64,000 nt of DNA from Methylomonas koyamae (GCF_019669905.1 NZ_AP019777.1:1364001-1428000), one strand, 5' to 3'. Counted from the first letter of the stretch, positions 9,412 through 22,701 are shown. The notes: generated by a model not told the origin, from the letters alone. A program made the numbers and translations.

Positions 9412-11730
9412 ATGACCACCAATAGCGATCAACCCGCTGATTTTTCGACTTTCGTCGATCCGCACGCCGAGCGCGAAGCGGAAAAATACGAGAACCCGAT
9501 ACCCAGCCGCGAACTGATTCTGGAGCTGATCCAGCAGGCCGGCAAACCGTTAAGACGCCAACAAATCGCCCAGCAATTCGGCCTGGAATCGGCCGATGCC
9601 CAGGAGGCCTTGCGCCGCAGGCTGCGCGCAATGGAACGCGACGGCCAATTGAGCTTTAACAGCCGGCAAAAATATTGTATCGGTTCCGGAAACAACACGA
9701 TTGCCGGCCGAATCCTCGGTCATCCGGACGGCTTCGGCTTCTTGAAGCCGGACGACGGCAGCGAAGACTTGTTCTTGTCGCCGCGGGAAATGAAGCCGTT
9801 GATGCCGAACGACCGGGTGATCGCCCGCGTCAGCGGCGTCGACCGCCGCGGCCGGCGCGAGGCCGCGGTGATCGAAATCACCGAACGCAATACGCATCAA
9901 ATCGTCGGCCGTTTTTTCAGCGAGGGCCGCGTCGCTTACGTGGTGCCGGACAACAAGAAGATCAACCACGAAGTGTTGATCGCCAAGGAGGACGTCGGCA
10001 GCGCCAAGAACGGCCAGATCGTCGTCGCCGAAATCCTGCAGCAACCCAGTGCGCATTGCCAACCGATTGGCCGTATCGCCGAAGTGTTGGGTCTGCACAT
10101 GGCGCCGGGCATGGAAATCGAAATGGCGATTCGTTCCTACGACTTGCCGAACCAGTGGCCGGAAGCCCTGTTAGCGGAAATCAAGGCCTTGAAGCCGGAA
10201 GTGCCGGAAGAAGCCAAGCAGGGTCGGGAAGACATTCGCCAATTGCCGTTGGTGACGATAGACGGCGAAGACGCCCGCGACTTCGACGACGCGGTTTACG
10301 CCCAAAAAACGCCGAAAGGTTGGAAGTTGCTGGTGGCGATTGCCGACGTGTCGCATTACGTCAAAGTCGGCACCGCGTTGGACGACGAAGCGAAGAGCCG
10401 CAGTACTTCGGTGTATTTCCCGGAAAAAGTGATTCCGATGCTGCCGGAGATCCTGTCCAACGGCTTGTGTTCGTTGAACCCGGCCGTGGATCGCTTGTGT
10501 ATGGTCTGCGAGCTGTTGATCAGCAGCGAAGGCCTAGTGTTGCGCTCGCGTTTTTTCGAAGCGGTGATGCGCTCCCACGCCCGTTTGACCTACAGTGCTG
10601 TGGCCAAAATGTTGGTCGAAGGCGATCAAAAGCTGATTAAAAAGCATCAGGAACTGATGCCGCATCTGCAGACGTTATACGATCTGTACAAAGTCATGCG
10701 CCAGCAGCGCGAACTGCGCGGGGCGATGGATTTCGATACTCAGGAAACCAAAATCGTGTTCGGTCCCGAGCGCAAGATTGCCGAGATCGTGCCGTTGGTG
10801 CGCAACGATGCCCATAAATTGATCGAAGAATTCATGATCACCGCCAACACCGCGGCGGCCCGTTTCCTGAACCGCAAGAAAATGCCCAGGCTGTTGCGGA
10901 TTCACGATGGTCCGAGCGCGGAAAAATTGCTGGCGCTGAAAACCTTTCTGAACGAATTGGGCCTGCATCTGGGCGGCAAGGCCGAGCCGACGCCGTTGGA
11001 CTATATGCATCTGCTGGAATCGGTGCAGCAACGCCCGGACGCCCACCTGATTCAGACCTTACTGCTGCGTTCGATGTCGCAGGCGGTCTATAGTCCGGAA
11101 ACCAAAGGCCATTTCGGCTTGGCGCTGGATGCCTACGCCCATTTCACCTCGCCGATCCGGCGTTATCCCGATCTGTTGGTGCACCGGGCGATTCGGCATT
11201 GTCTGGCCGGCCATAAACCGGACACCTTTCATTACAGCCATGACGATATGGTGGTACTGGGCGAACACTGTTCGGCCAACGAACGCCGGGCCGACGACGC
11301 CACCCGCGACGTGGTCAGTTGGCTGAAATGCGAATACATGATGGACAAGATCGGCGAGGAGTTTGCCGGGGTGATTTCCGCGGTAACCGGCTTCGGCTTC
11401 TTCGTCGAATTGCAGGCCATCTATGTCGAAGGCTTGGTGCATATCGCCTCGCTGCAGGACGACTATTTCAATTTCGACCCCGGCAAACACCAGCTTTACG
11501 GCGAACGCAGCGGTATCCGCTACCGTTTGGGCGACAGCGTGCGCATCCGCGTGATCCGCGTCAGTCTGGACGATAAGAAAATCGACTTCGAGTTGGTACA
11601 GGCCGGTAAAAAAGCCAAAACTAAAGCCACACCCGCCAAGGAAAGCGGCAAGAAGAAGGCCAAGAAGTCCAAAGCCGAGCCGGCAAAATCCAACGCTAAA
11701 GCCAAATCCAGAAAACGCCGCCGCTCATGA
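9412..11730 (+). CDS. rnr: Ribonuclease R
   Basis: A 3'-to-5' processive exoribonuclease that degrades structured RNA and takes part in trans-translation quality control. The 772-residue protein has the full domain order: an N-terminal winged-helix region (about 30-85), cold-shock domains (about 90-240), the RNB catalytic domain with the metal-binding motif DGEDARDFDDAV (about 285), an S1 domain (about 640-730), and a Lys/Arg-rich tail. The ATG at 9412 is preferred over an in-frame TTG at 9379. The stop overlaps the start of rlmB by 4 bases, the classic rnr-rlmB pair. Confidence 0.96.
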   Translation: MTTNSDQPADFSTFVDPHAEREAEKYENPIPSRELILELIQQAGKPLRRQQIAQQFGLESADAQEALRRRLRAMERDGQLSFNSRQKYCIGSGNNTIAGRILGHPDGFGFLKPDDGSEDLFLSPREMKPLMPNDRVIARVSGVDRRGRREAAVIEITERNTHQIVGRFFSEGRVAYVVPDNKKINHEVLIAKEDVGSAKNGQIVVAEILQQPSAHCQPIGRIAEVLGLHMAPGMEIEMAIRSYDLPNQWPEALLAEIKALKPEVPEEAKQGREDIRQLPLVTIDGEDARDFDDAVYAQKTPKGWKLLVAIADVSHYVKVGTALDDEAKSRSTSVYFPEKVIPMLPEILSNGLCSLNPAVDRLCMVCELLISSEGLVLRSRFFEAVMRSHARLTYSAVAKMLVEGDQKLIKKHQELMPHLQTLYDLYKVMRQQRELRGAMDFDTQETKIVFGPERKIAEIVPLVRNDAHKLIEEFMITANTAAARFLNRKKMPRLLRIHDGPSAEKLLALKTFLNELGLHLGGKAEPTPLDYMHLLESVQQRPDAHLIQTLLLRSMSQAVYSPETKGHFGLALDAYAHFTSPIRRYPDLLVHRAIRHCLAGHKPDTFHYSHDDMVVLGEHCSANERRADDATRDVVSWLKCEYMMDKIGEEFAGVISAVTGFGFFVELQAIYVEGLVHIASLQDDYFNFDPGKHQLYGERSGIRYRLGDSVRIRVIRVSLDDKKIDFELVQAGKKAKTKATPAKESGKKKAKKSKAEPAKSNAKAKSRKRRRS

Positions 11731-12470
11731 ATCTGACGCATCTGTTCGGCATCCACGCGGCGCAAGCCGCATTGGAATACTCGCCGCAAAAAATCCGCCG
11801 CGCCTGGGTCGATGGCCAGCGGCAGGACGCCCGCCTGAAACCCTTGCTCGACGAACTCGCCGCGCTTGGCGTCAGTCCGGAGAAAACCGAGCGCAAGAAG
11901 TTGGACAAGTTGGCCGACGGCAAGAACCATCAAGGTATTGTTATCGCCGTCGAATTGCCGGCGATGCGCAACGAGGACCGCTTGAAGAGCGATGTCGAGG
12001 CGCTAACCGAGCCGGCCTTCTATCTGATTTTGGATCAAGTCCAGGATCCGCATAATCTCGGCGCTTGCCTGCGCACGGCCGATGCAGTCGGCGCTCACGG
12101 CGTCGTCGTCACCAAGGACAATGCGGCCGGCATCACGCCCACGGTGTGCAAGGTGGCCAGCGGCGCAGCGGAAACGGTGCCGGTGTACCAAGTCACCAAT
12201 CTGGCGCGGACTTTGCGTTGGCTGAAGGAACAAAACATCTGGATCATGGGCGCGGCCGGCGAAGCCGGGCAAACCATTTACGACATGAAACTGGATATGC
12301 CGCTGGCTTTGGTGATGGGGGCGGAAGGCAGCGGTATGCGCCATCTGACCCGGCAACACTGCGACTTTCTGGTCAAAATTCCGATGCTCGGCCAGGTGGA
12401 AAGCCTGAACGTTTCGGTCGCGGCAGGGGTGTTGCTGTACGAGATTTTTCGGCAAAAACATTCGGGCTAG
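11727..12470 (+). CDS. rlmB: 23S rRNA (guanosine-2'-O)-methyltransferase RlmB
   Basis: A SpoU/TrmH-family enzyme that methylates the 2'-O of G2251 of 23S rRNA with S-adenosylmethionine. The 247-residue protein has an N-terminal substrate-binding domain (FGIHAAQAALE onward) and the SPOUT motifs DQVQDPHNLGACLRTADAVG, VMGAEGSGM and SLNVSVAAGVLLYE that form the knotted cofactor site. It overlaps rnr by ATGA, indicating translational coupling. The paired cytochrome/flavoprotein genes begin only 4 bases after it. Confidence 0.96.
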   Translation: MNLTHLFGIHAAQAALEYSPQKIRRAWVDGQRQDARLKPLLDELAALGVSPEKTERKKLDKLADGKNHQGIVIAVELPAMRNEDRLKSDVEALTEPAFYLILDQVQDPHNLGACLRTADAVGAHGVVVTKDNAAGITPTVCKVASGAAETVPVYQVTNLARTLRWLKEQNIWIMGAAGEAGQTIYDMKLDMPLALVMGAEGSGMRHLTRQHCDFLVKIPMLGQVESLNVSVAAGVLLYEIFRQKHSG

Positions 12471-12474
12471 CGCT

Positions 12475-12765
12475 ATGCGGCGGCTGCGCGGCACCGTTTA
12501 CGTTCTGGCGCTTATTCCGTTACGGGCGGCGCATGCCGATTTGTCCGCCCAGGCCATAGCCATGAACTGTCTGAATTGCCACGCTAGCGGCCAGGCCGCG
12601 GCGAGCCGTTTGCCCGATATCGGCCGTCTCAGCGCAGCCGAATTGGAGCAGGCCTTATTGGCCTTCAAATACGACAGGCGCGCCGCGACGTTGATGCCGC
12701 GGCTGGCCAAGGCGTATAGCGACGCCGAGTTGGCCGCCGTGGCCGTCTATCTGGCCCGGCATTAA
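12475..12765 (+). CDS. Small periplasmic monoheme cytochrome c (FccA-like)
   Basis: A 96-residue protein with a signal peptide (RRLRGTVYVLALIPL, cut near AHA) and a single class I heme site, NCLNCH. A C-terminal methionine in ATLMPRLAKAYSD is the likely sixth heme ligand. It resembles the short cytochrome subunits of flavocytochrome c sulfide dehydrogenases. Its stop codon shares one base with the start of the next gene, the FccB-like flavoprotein, so the two subunits are translationally coupled and probably form one complex that passes electrons from sulfide to the respiratory chain. Confidence 0.85.
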   Translation: MRRLRGTVYVLALIPLRAAHADLSAQAIAMNCLNCHASGQAAASRLPDIGRLSAAELEQALLAFKYDRRAATLMPRLAKAYSDAELAAVAVYLARH

Positions 12766-14066
12766 TGGCAAGCGGATTGTCGCGGCGCAGATTTCTGAAA
12801 AATTGTGCTGGATTCGGTGCCGGTCTGCTGGCAGCCTGCAGCCGCTGGCCGTTGTCGGATTCTTCCAAGCCGCGGGTGGTGGTGGTCGGCGGCGGTTTCG
12901 CCGGTGCCACCGCGGCCAAATATCTGAAAATTCTGGATGACGCCCTCCATGTCTCTCTGATCGTACCCCAAGCCGGCTACATCACCTGTCCGGCCAGCAA
13001 CTGGTTGTTTGCCGGACTGGGCGATATCGAGCGCCTGACCGTGGATTATCGTTCGTTGCAAAGCCGTTACGGCGTGGCCGTCGTGGCCGATTCCGCTAAG
13101 GCATTGGATTTATCCGGGAAGCGGGTGCATCTGCAAAGTGGCGAGGTACGGTCTTACGATCGCCTGATTCTGGCGCCCGGTATCGATTTTCGCTGGGATA
13201 CGATTGCGGGTTACGATGCGGCGGCTGCCGAACATTTCCCGCACGCCTGGCGGGCCGGACCGCAGACATTAATGCTGTTGCGACAATTGCAGGCGATGCC
13301 CGACGGCGGCGTGGTGCTGATCGCAGTCCCGGCCGACCCGTACCGCTGTCCGCCGGGGCCTTACGAGCGAGCCAGCATGATGGCCTATTGGCTGAAGCAA
13401 CATAAACCGCGCGCCAAGATTCTGATCCTCGATGCCAAGCGCAGTTTTTCCAAGCAAGCGCTGTTCGAAGCCGGCTGGGCCAAACATTACGGCTATGGCA
13501 CGCCGCAGAGTCTGATCGAATGGCACAGTCTGGCCGACAATCCGCTGCTGGAATTGCATGCCGATTCGAAGACGCTGGTCAGCGAGTTCGGCGACCGTTT
13601 TTCCGGCGATGTGTTGAACATCATTCCGCCGCAAACGGCCGGTTCGATTGTGCGGCAAAGCGGGCTGGCCGACGCCGGCGGTTGGTGTCCGGTCAGGCCG
13701 GCTACCGCGCAATCGAGGTTCGACGACTTTGTGCATATAATCGGCGACGCCGCCAACTATGCGCCGATTCCGAAATCGGCCTTTGCCGCCAATTCCGCAG
13801 CCAAAGTCTGCGCGATGGCGGTGGTGTCTTTGTTGCGGGAGCAACCGCTGCCCGAAGCGCATTGGCTGAATACCTGTTACAGCCTGGTTGCGCCGGAACA
13901 CGGCATTTCGGTGGCCGGAGTCTACAAGGCCGATAGCGGCGGTACCATCAGTCCGGTCGCAGGGGCGGGTGGGGTCAGTGTGGCCAAAGACTCCGAAGCG
14001 GAGCGAGCGGAAGCCGAGTATGCGCAAATCGTTTACCGCAATTTGGTCGCGGACAGTTTTGTTTGA
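12765..14066 (+). CDS. fccB: Flavocytochrome c sulfide dehydrogenase-type flavoprotein (FccB-like)
   Basis: A 433-residue FAD protein exported by the Tat route (SRRRFLKNCAGFGAG signal). The Rossmann motif VVVVGGGFAGATAAKYL starts near residue 38. Three cysteines match the positions known in FccB: C75 in YITCPASNW (FAD attachment), and C195 in YRCPPGPYERAS and C308 in GGWCPVRP (the redox disulfide that reacts with sulfide). The C-terminal 70 residues fit the FCSD flavin-binding domain. It is coupled to the cytochrome gene in front. A role in sulfide oxidation or detoxification is inferred from the family. Confidence 0.88.
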   Translation: MASGLSRRRFLKNCAGFGAGLLAACSRWPLSDSSKPRVVVVGGGFAGATAAKYLKILDDALHVSLIVPQAGYITCPASNWLFAGLGDIERLTVDYRSLQSRYGVAVVADSAKALDLSGKRVHLQSGEVRSYDRLILAPGIDFRWDTIAGYDAAAAEHFPHAWRAGPQTLMLLRQLQAMPDGGVVLIAVPADPYRCPPGPYERASMMAYWLKQHKPRAKILILDAKRSFSKQALFEAGWAKHYGYGTPQSLIEWHSLADNPLLELHADSKTLVSEFGDRFSGDVLNIIPPQTAGSIVRQSGLADAGGWCPVRPATAQSRFDDFVHIIGDAANYAPIPKSAFAANSAAKVCAMAVVSLLREQPLPEAHWLNTCYSLVAPEHGISVAGVYKADSGGTISPVAGAGGVSVAKDSEAERAEAEYAQIVYRNLVADSFV

Positions 14067-14267
14067 GTATTTTTCGGTGAAAGTTTTTGTAATTCAATGT
14101 CTTATAAGCGATTTTTTGCGGTTTGGTTTCTAATGTTTGGCTTTGCATTTGAAACCAAATAAGAAAGCAATTTTTCGGCCAAAATTAGCCAGTATTTACC
14201 CTGGAAGGCGCGGGAATAGCAAAACAGCATGTTACAATCGGGGCATTTATCGATCCTGGTTGACTGC

Positions 14268-16601
14268 GTGAAGAAAAACCCGCTTTTGCAAATCCTGTTG
14301 TTGAGCATGCTGACCGGCAAAGCTGTCCAGGCGAGCAGTTTCGTAGTCGAAGACATCAAGGTCAAGGGTTTGCAACGGATTTCGGCCGGTACCGTCTACA
14401 ACTATTTGCCGGTCAATGTCGGCGAAACCTTTACCGAAGACAAACAGGCCCAGGCGATCCGGGCCTTGTTCAATACCGGTTTTTTCAAGGATATCGCGCT
14501 GGAACGCGACGGCGGTACTTTGATCGTCAGCGTAGTCGAGCGGCCCTCCGTCGCCAAAGTGGTGATCGAGGGCAATAAAGACATCAAAAAAGAAGATCTG
14601 ACCGAAGCCTTGAAGAAGATCGGCTTGGCCGAGGGCAAGGTTTACAACAAACAAATACTGGATAAGGTCGAGCAGGAACTGCGCCGCCAGTATTTCAGCC
14701 ACGGCAAATACGGGCTGAAAATCAAGACCGAAGTCACCGAACTGACCCGCAACCGGGTCGGCATTCGCATCGACATCTCCGAAGGCCGGGTCGCCAAGAT
14801 CAAGCAGATCAACATTGTCGGCAGCAAATCGTTTTCCAACGACGTGTTGCGCAAGGAATTCGAGTTAAGCACCACCAATTTCTTGTCTTTCTACTCGAAA
14901 GACGACCAATATTCGAAACAGAAACTCTCGGCCGATCTGGAAAAGCTGCGCTCGTATTATCTGGATCGCGGCTATATCAATTTCTCGATCGAATCCACCC
15001 AGGTCGATATCACGGCCGACAAAAAAGAAATCTACATCACGATCAACGTCAAGGAAGGCGACGTCTACATGCTGGACAAGGTCAAATTGTCCGGCGATTT
15101 GATCGTGCCGCCTGAGGATTTGATCAAACTGGTCAAGGTCGGTCCCGGCGAGATTTTCTCGCGCAAGAATGCGACCGAAACCTCTAAAGCAATTTCCGAC
15201 CGGTTGGGCGACGAAGGCTATACCTTCGCCAACGTCAACATGGTGCCGGAGATCAACGAACAAAACAAAACCGTGGCGATGACGTTTTTCGTCGATCCGG
15301 GCAAGCGGGTTTACGTCCGCCGCATCAATATCAAAGGCAATACCAAGACCCGCGACGAGGTCATTCGCCGCGAAGCCAGACAGATGGAGTCGAGTTGGGC
15401 CGCCAGCAGCAAGATCGAACGCACCAAAACCCGTTTGGACCGTTTGGGTTACTTCGAAGAAGTCGGTGTCGAAACCCCGCCAGTGGTCGGTGCCGCGGAC
15501 CAGATCGACGTCAATTACACGATCAAGGAAAAAGCTTCCGGTAACTTGCAGGCCGGTATCGGTTATTCGCAGGTGCAAGGCATCATCTTCAATGCCAACG
15601 TGTCGCAGGACAACATTTTCGGTACCGGCAAACGCGTCGATTTCGCCTTTAACAACAGCAGCATCTTGACCCGTTACAATCTGGGCTTTACCGACCCTTA
15701 CTACACTTTGGATGGCGTGGCGCTCGGCTACAACCTGGGTTACACCTCGCGCAACGCCTACGCCGCCAACCTGGCCAGTTACAACACCAACATCACCAAT
15801 GCCGGGGTCAATTTCGGCATTCCGTTGAACGAGTTCGATCGGATCGGTTTCGACGTCGAATTGAAGCGTACCGAAATCGAAAACACCACGTTGTCGTCGG
15901 ATACGATTTTGAAGTTTTTGGGCTTCAATCAAGGCGACCCGTTGGTAACCAAGTCAAAAAGCTTCAATACTCTGTCGACATCTGTGGGTTGGACTCACGA
16001 TACGCTGGACCGAGCCACCTTCGCCCATAGCGGCGGCCAGCAACGGGTGTCCGGTTTGATCACTGTACCGGGCAGCGATCTGGAGTATTTCAAGATCGGT
16101 TACAAACACCAGCATTATTTTCCGCTGTCCAACGATTTTACCTTTCGCTTACTGGGCGAGGTCGCGCACGGCGATAGCTACGGCGGCGCTTCCGGTCTGC
16201 CGTTCTTCGAAAACTATTTCGCCGGCGGTACCAACGACGTACGCGGTTTCATGCAAAACACGCTCGGTATCATCGATACCAACGATTTGAATCCGACCAA
16301 TACCTTCCGGCGTCCGGTCGGCGGTTCCACCAAATTGATCGGCAAGGCCGAGCTGTTTTTCCCGGTGCCTTTCTTGAGCGACGTCAAGTCGGTCCGGATC
16401 GGCTCGTTTATCGACGCCGGCACCTTGGCGCCGGGATTGAATACCGGCGACCTGAAGAAATATTTCCGTTATTCGGTCGGATTGAGCGGCGAGTGGCTGT
16501 CGCCGTTTGGGGCCTTGGCCGTTAGTGTCGCCCAGCCGATGAGCACCGAAGATACCGATAGAATCCAGGCTTTCCAGTTCACCTTCGGTTCCGGTTTTTA
16601 G
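14268..16601 (+). CDS. bamA: Outer membrane protein assembly factor BamA
   Basis: The central beta-barrel of the BAM complex that inserts outer-membrane proteins. The protein (777 residues from GTG 14268) has a signal peptide (KKNPLLQILLLSMLTG, cut after VQA), five POTRA domains (about 25-410) and a C-terminal barrel with the Omp85 VRGF motif (NDVRGFMQ). It ends in the canonical outer-membrane signature FQFTFGSGF. An ATG at 14229 would add 13 residues ahead of the signal peptide and is less likely. The usual upstream genes (dxr, rseP) are absent; an FccB-like gene sits there instead. Confidence 0.96.
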   Translation: MKKNPLLQILLLSMLTGKAVQASSFVVEDIKVKGLQRISAGTVYNYLPVNVGETFTEDKQAQAIRALFNTGFFKDIALERDGGTLIVSVVERPSVAKVVIEGNKDIKKEDLTEALKKIGLAEGKVYNKQILDKVEQELRRQYFSHGKYGLKIKTEVTELTRNRVGIRIDISEGRVAKIKQINIVGSKSFSNDVLRKEFELSTTNFLSFYSKDDQYSKQKLSADLEKLRSYYLDRGYINFSIESTQVDITADKKEIYITINVKEGDVYMLDKVKLSGDLIVPPEDLIKLVKVGPGEIFSRKNATETSKAISDRLGDEGYTFANVNMVPEINEQNKTVAMTFFVDPGKRVYVRRINIKGNTKTRDEVIRREARQMESSWAASSKIERTKTRLDRLGYFEEVGVETPPVVGAADQIDVNYTIKEKASGNLQAGIGYSQVQGIIFNANVSQDNIFGTGKRVDFAFNNSSILTRYNLGFTDPYYTLDGVALGYNLGYTSRNAYAANLASYNTNITNAGVNFGIPLNEFDRIGFDVELKRTEIENTTLSSDTILKFLGFNQGDPLVTKSKSFNTLSTSVGWTHDTLDRATFAHSGGQQRVSGLITVPGSDLEYFKIGYKHQHYFPLSNDFTFRLLGEVAHGDSYGGASGLPFFENYFAGGTNDVRGFMQNTLGIIDTNDLNPTNTFRRPVGGSTKLIGKAELFFPVPFLSDVKSVRIGSFIDAGTLAPGLNTGDLKKYFRYSVGLSGEWLSPFGALAVSVAQPMSTEDTDRIQAFQFTFGSGF

Positions 16602-16630
16602 TTCAGTTCAAGCCGGTTTTGCCCTATAAT
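16602..16630 (+). promoter_or_regulatory. Possible sigma-70 promoter for skp
   Basis: A perfect -10 hexamer TATAAT lies at 16625-16630, about 55 bases before the skp start. The best -35 candidate at normal spacing (TTCAGT, 16602-16607) is weak. It sits just after the bamA stop codon, so skp may be transcribed both from bamA and from here. Confidence 0.4.
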
Positions 16631-16684
16631 CGCCGCTGCGTTTCGTCTTAAATTAAAATTTTTTAACCGGAGATGGTTTTAACC

Positions 16685-17185
16685 ATGAAAAATAGAATTT
16701 CTTTGTTTTTAATGCTGATGATTTTTGCCGGCATCAGTCACGCGGAGCTGAAAATCGGCTTTGTTAACGTGGCTAAAGTATTGGAGAAAGCCCCGCAGGC
16801 AGCGAAAGCAAAAACCCGCTTGGAAACCGAGTTTTCACCCCGGGACAAAGCCTTGGTGAGTCAACAAAAGGAAATTAAAACCCTTGAGGAAAAACTGAGC
16901 CGCGACAGTGCCGTGATGAGCGAAGACGAGCGCCGCAGACTGGAAAAAGACGTACTGGATAAAAAACGCGAATTCGGCAGAGCGCAGCAAGAGTTTAGCG
17001 AAGACTTCAACATGCGCCGCAACGAAGAGTTGGGCAATCTGCAAAAACGCATCGTCGAGGCGGTCAGAGCCCTGGCTAAGGAAGAGTCTTTCGACTTGCT
17101 GCTGACCGACGGCGTGATTTACGCCAACGACCAAATCGACGTGACCAGCCGCGTCCAACAAAAGCTGGAAACATTGTCGCAGTAA
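16685..17185 (+). CDS. skp: Periplasmic chaperone Skp/OmpH
   Basis: A trimeric periplasmic chaperone that carries unfolded outer-membrane proteins to BamA. The 166-residue protein has a signal peptide (KNRISLFLMLMIFAGISHA) and a long charged helical hairpin (about residues 45-115) typical of OmpH, closed by the beta segment FDLLLTDGVIYAND. The ATG at 16685 is chosen because the GGAGA ribosome site overlaps the alternative ATG at 16673. It follows bamA directly, as in most gammaproteobacteria. Confidence 0.94.
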   Translation: MKNRISLFLMLMIFAGISHAELKIGFVNVAKVLEKAPQAAKAKTRLETEFSPRDKALVSQQKEIKTLEEKLSRDSAVMSEDERRRLEKDVLDKKREFGRAQQEFSEDFNMRRNEELGNLQKRIVEAVRALAKEESFDLLLTDGVIYANDQIDVTSRVQQKLETLSQ

Positions 17186-17293
17186 CTTCTTCGCGGCTTA
17201 CCGGTTTATTTTCGGAAAGCCGCCGCTCCGTTTTCGCGGGAGGCTTGACGTTCGGCAGGCTTTCCAAGTCCACCTCCGTCGTTCAAAATCGTT

Positions 17294-17737
17294 ATGGCCG
17301 GAACACTCGATATTCTGCAGATTCAGAAATTATTGCCGCATCGTTATCCATTCTTGTTGGTGGATAAAGTGGTCGCTTGCGAGCCCGGCGCCAGCTTGAC
17401 GGCTTTAAAAAACGTCACCTTCAACGAGCCGTTTTTTCAGGGCCATTTTCCCAGCCAGCCTATCATGCCCGGCGTATTGATTATGGAAGCGCTGGCACAG
17501 GCTACGGCGTTGCTGACTTCGCAAAGCGACGACAAGCTGGGCGAGGGTGCCGTCTATTATTTGGCCGGCATCGACAATGCCCGCTTCAAACGCCAAGTGG
17601 TGCCTGGAGACCAATTGCGCTTGCAGGTTACTTACCTGAAGCACAAGCGCCATTTGTGGTCGTTCGACTGCCGGGCCGAGGTCGACGGCGAACTGGCGGC
17701 CAGCGCGCAGATCATGTGCGCGGTGTCGGTGGCGTAA
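17294..17737 (+). CDS. fabZ: (3R)-hydroxyacyl-ACP dehydratase FabZ
   Basis: Hot-dog-fold dehydratase of fatty-acid synthesis that removes water from beta-hydroxyacyl-ACP and so shares substrates with lipid A synthesis. At 147 residues it has normal length. The active site is visible: H51 in [14 protein letters not shown] and E65 in [22 protein letters not shown] near the start is a family signature. lpxA begins at the next base after its stop codon. The lpxD gene that usually lies between skp and fabZ is missing; the 108 bases there hold no gene. Confidence 0.96.
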   Translation: MAGTLDILQIQKLLPHRYPFLLVDKVVACEPGASLTALKNVTFNEPFFQGHFPSQPIMPGVLIMEALAQATALLTSQSDDKLGEGAVYYLAGIDNARFKRQVVPGDQLRLQVTYLKHKRHLWSFDCRAEVDGELAASAQIMCAVSVA

Positions 17738-18508
17738 ATGATCGATTCTAGAGCCATAGTCCACCCGAACGCCGATTTGGCCGACGACGTTCGCGTCGGT
17801 CCGTTTACTGTGATCGGCCCCGACGTGCAAATCGATGCCGGTACCGAAATCGGTCCCCACGTCGTGATCAAGGGGCCGACCGCGATCGGCCGCGACAACA
17901 GGATTTACCAGTTCTCCTCCATTGGCGAAGATCCGCAGGACAAAAAATACGCCGACGAAATCACCCGCTTGGAAATCGGCGACCGCAACGTGATCCGCGA
18001 GTTCTGCACCATGCATCGCGGCACCCTGCAGGATCAGGGCTTGACCTTGATCGGCAGCGACAATTTGTTCATGGCGTACACCCATGTCGCTCACGACTGT
18101 GTGATCGGTGACCATGTGATCATGGCCAACGGCGCCTCCATCGCCGGCCACGTGCACTTGGGCGACCACGCCATTCTCGGCGGCTTTACCTTGGTGCACC
18201 AGTTTACCCAGATCGGCGAGTACAGTTTCTCGGCCATGGGTAGCGCGATTACCCAGGACATTCCGCCTTATGTGATGGTCGGCGGCAGGCCGACCCGGCC
18301 GCACGGTATCAACTCGGTCGGCATGGAACGCAACGGCAAGTCCCCGGAAGTAATCCGCCAAATCCGTCAGGCCTATAAAATTCTCTACAAGAGCAATTTG
18401 CGCCTGGAAGACGCGATCGAAGAAATGGAAGGCATGGCCGGCGAAAGCAACGAACTTTCCAATATGGTCAGTTTCTTGCGTAATGTCACTCGCGGCATCC
18501 TTCGATAA
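17738..18508 (+). CDS. lpxA: UDP-N-acetylglucosamine acyltransferase LpxA
   Basis: First enzyme of lipid A synthesis; it moves a 3-hydroxyacyl chain from ACP to UDP-GlcNAc. The 256-residue protein shows the left-handed beta-helix hexapeptide repeats (residues 1-185) and the catalytic histidine H119 in [10 protein letters not shown], followed by the helical C-terminal domain. It starts at the base after the fabZ stop, and its 3' end overlaps rnhB by 26 bases. No lpxB gene follows, although it normally sits here. Confidence 0.96.
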   Translation: MIDSRAIVHPNADLADDVRVGPFTVIGPDVQIDAGTEIGPHVVIKGPTAIGRDNRIYQFSSIGEDPQDKKYADEITRLEIGDRNVIREFCTMHRGTLQDQGLTLIGSDNLFMAYTHVAHDCVIGDHVIMANGASIAGHVHLGDHAILGGFTLVHQFTQIGEYSFSAMGSAITQDIPPYVMVGGRPTRPHGINSVGMERNGKSPEVIRQIRQAYKILYKSNLRLEDAIEEMEGMAGESNELSNMVSFLRNVTRGILR

Positions 18509-19073
18509 CTCCCCAATACTGATCGCCGGCATCGACGAAGTAGGGCGCGGCTGTATTGTCGGTCCGGTCGTCGCCGCGGCGGTCATTCTCGATCCGGCCA
18601 AGCCGATCGCCGGCTTGACGGATTCGAAAAAACTCAGCGAAAAACGCCGTACCGTATTGGCCGAAGAGATCAAAGCCAATGCTTTGGCTTGGGCGGTGGC
18701 TCGCGCGGAAGCCAGCGAAATCGACCGCATCAACATCCTGCAAGCCACCTTTGTGGCGATGCGGCGCGCATTTGCCCAATTGCCGATCAAGCCCGATTTC
18801 ATCAAAGTAGACGGCAATCGCCTGCCCGGCATAGCGTGTCCCGGCGAAGCTGTGGTCGGCGGCGACGCGTTGGTTGCCGAAATCTCGGCGGCGTCGATCC
18901 TGGCCAAGGTGGCGCGCGACAGCGAAATGGCGGTGCTGGATCGGCTGTATCCAGGCTACGATTTCGCCGGCCACAAAGGCTACCCGACTAAGGTTCACCT
19001 GAGCGCATTAGCCGAACACGGCCTGACGCCGCAGCATCGTCGCTCTTACGCCCCGGTGAAAAAATTCCTCTAA
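18483..19073 (+). CDS. rnhB: Ribonuclease HII
   Basis: Removes RNA from RNA-DNA hybrids and single ribonucleotides from DNA. The 196-residue protein has the acidic motif AGIDEVGRG near residue 15, the [10 protein letters not shown] segment, and the further conserved acidic residue in [11 protein letters not shown]. The ATG at 18483 lies inside the end of lpxA, giving a 26-base overlap. dnaE starts 4 bases after its stop, the usual rnhB-dnaE arrangement. Confidence 0.95.
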   Translation: MSLAASFDNSPILIAGIDEVGRGCIVGPVVAAAVILDPAKPIAGLTDSKKLSEKRRTVLAEEIKANALAWAVARAEASEIDRINILQATFVAMRRAFAQLPIKPDFIKVDGNRLPGIACPGEAVVGGDALVAEISAASILAKVARDSEMAVLDRLYPGYDFAGHKGYPTKVHLSALAEHGLTPQHRRSYAPVKKFL

Positions 19074-19077
19074 GCCG

Positions 19078-22566
<3,489 letters not shown>

Positions 22567-22571
22567 TCGCA

Positions 22572-22588
22572 GCGGTTCCTGTAACCGC
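22572..22588. other. Stem-loop just after dnaE
   Basis: GCGGTT (22572-22577) and AACCGC (22583-22588) form a perfect 6-base stem with a 5-base loop, 5 bases after the dnaE stop codon. There is no following T run, so it is a weak candidate for a terminator or an RNA end stabiliser. Confidence 0.3.
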
Positions 22589-22701
22589 AGTCTGCCGTAA
22601 TCGACGCTAACGAACATTTGGAATTTGCCCTGATAGTGCTAGGCTGATTCGGTGTGCCGGGGGGAAACCAAGCATCCGGCCCAATTCTTAAAGGGGGAAA
22701 C

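Noticed and set aside
14865..15932. 355-codon minus-strand frame inside bamA
   Set aside because: Antisense shadow of bamA with low-complexity Asp/Val/Phe-rich translation.
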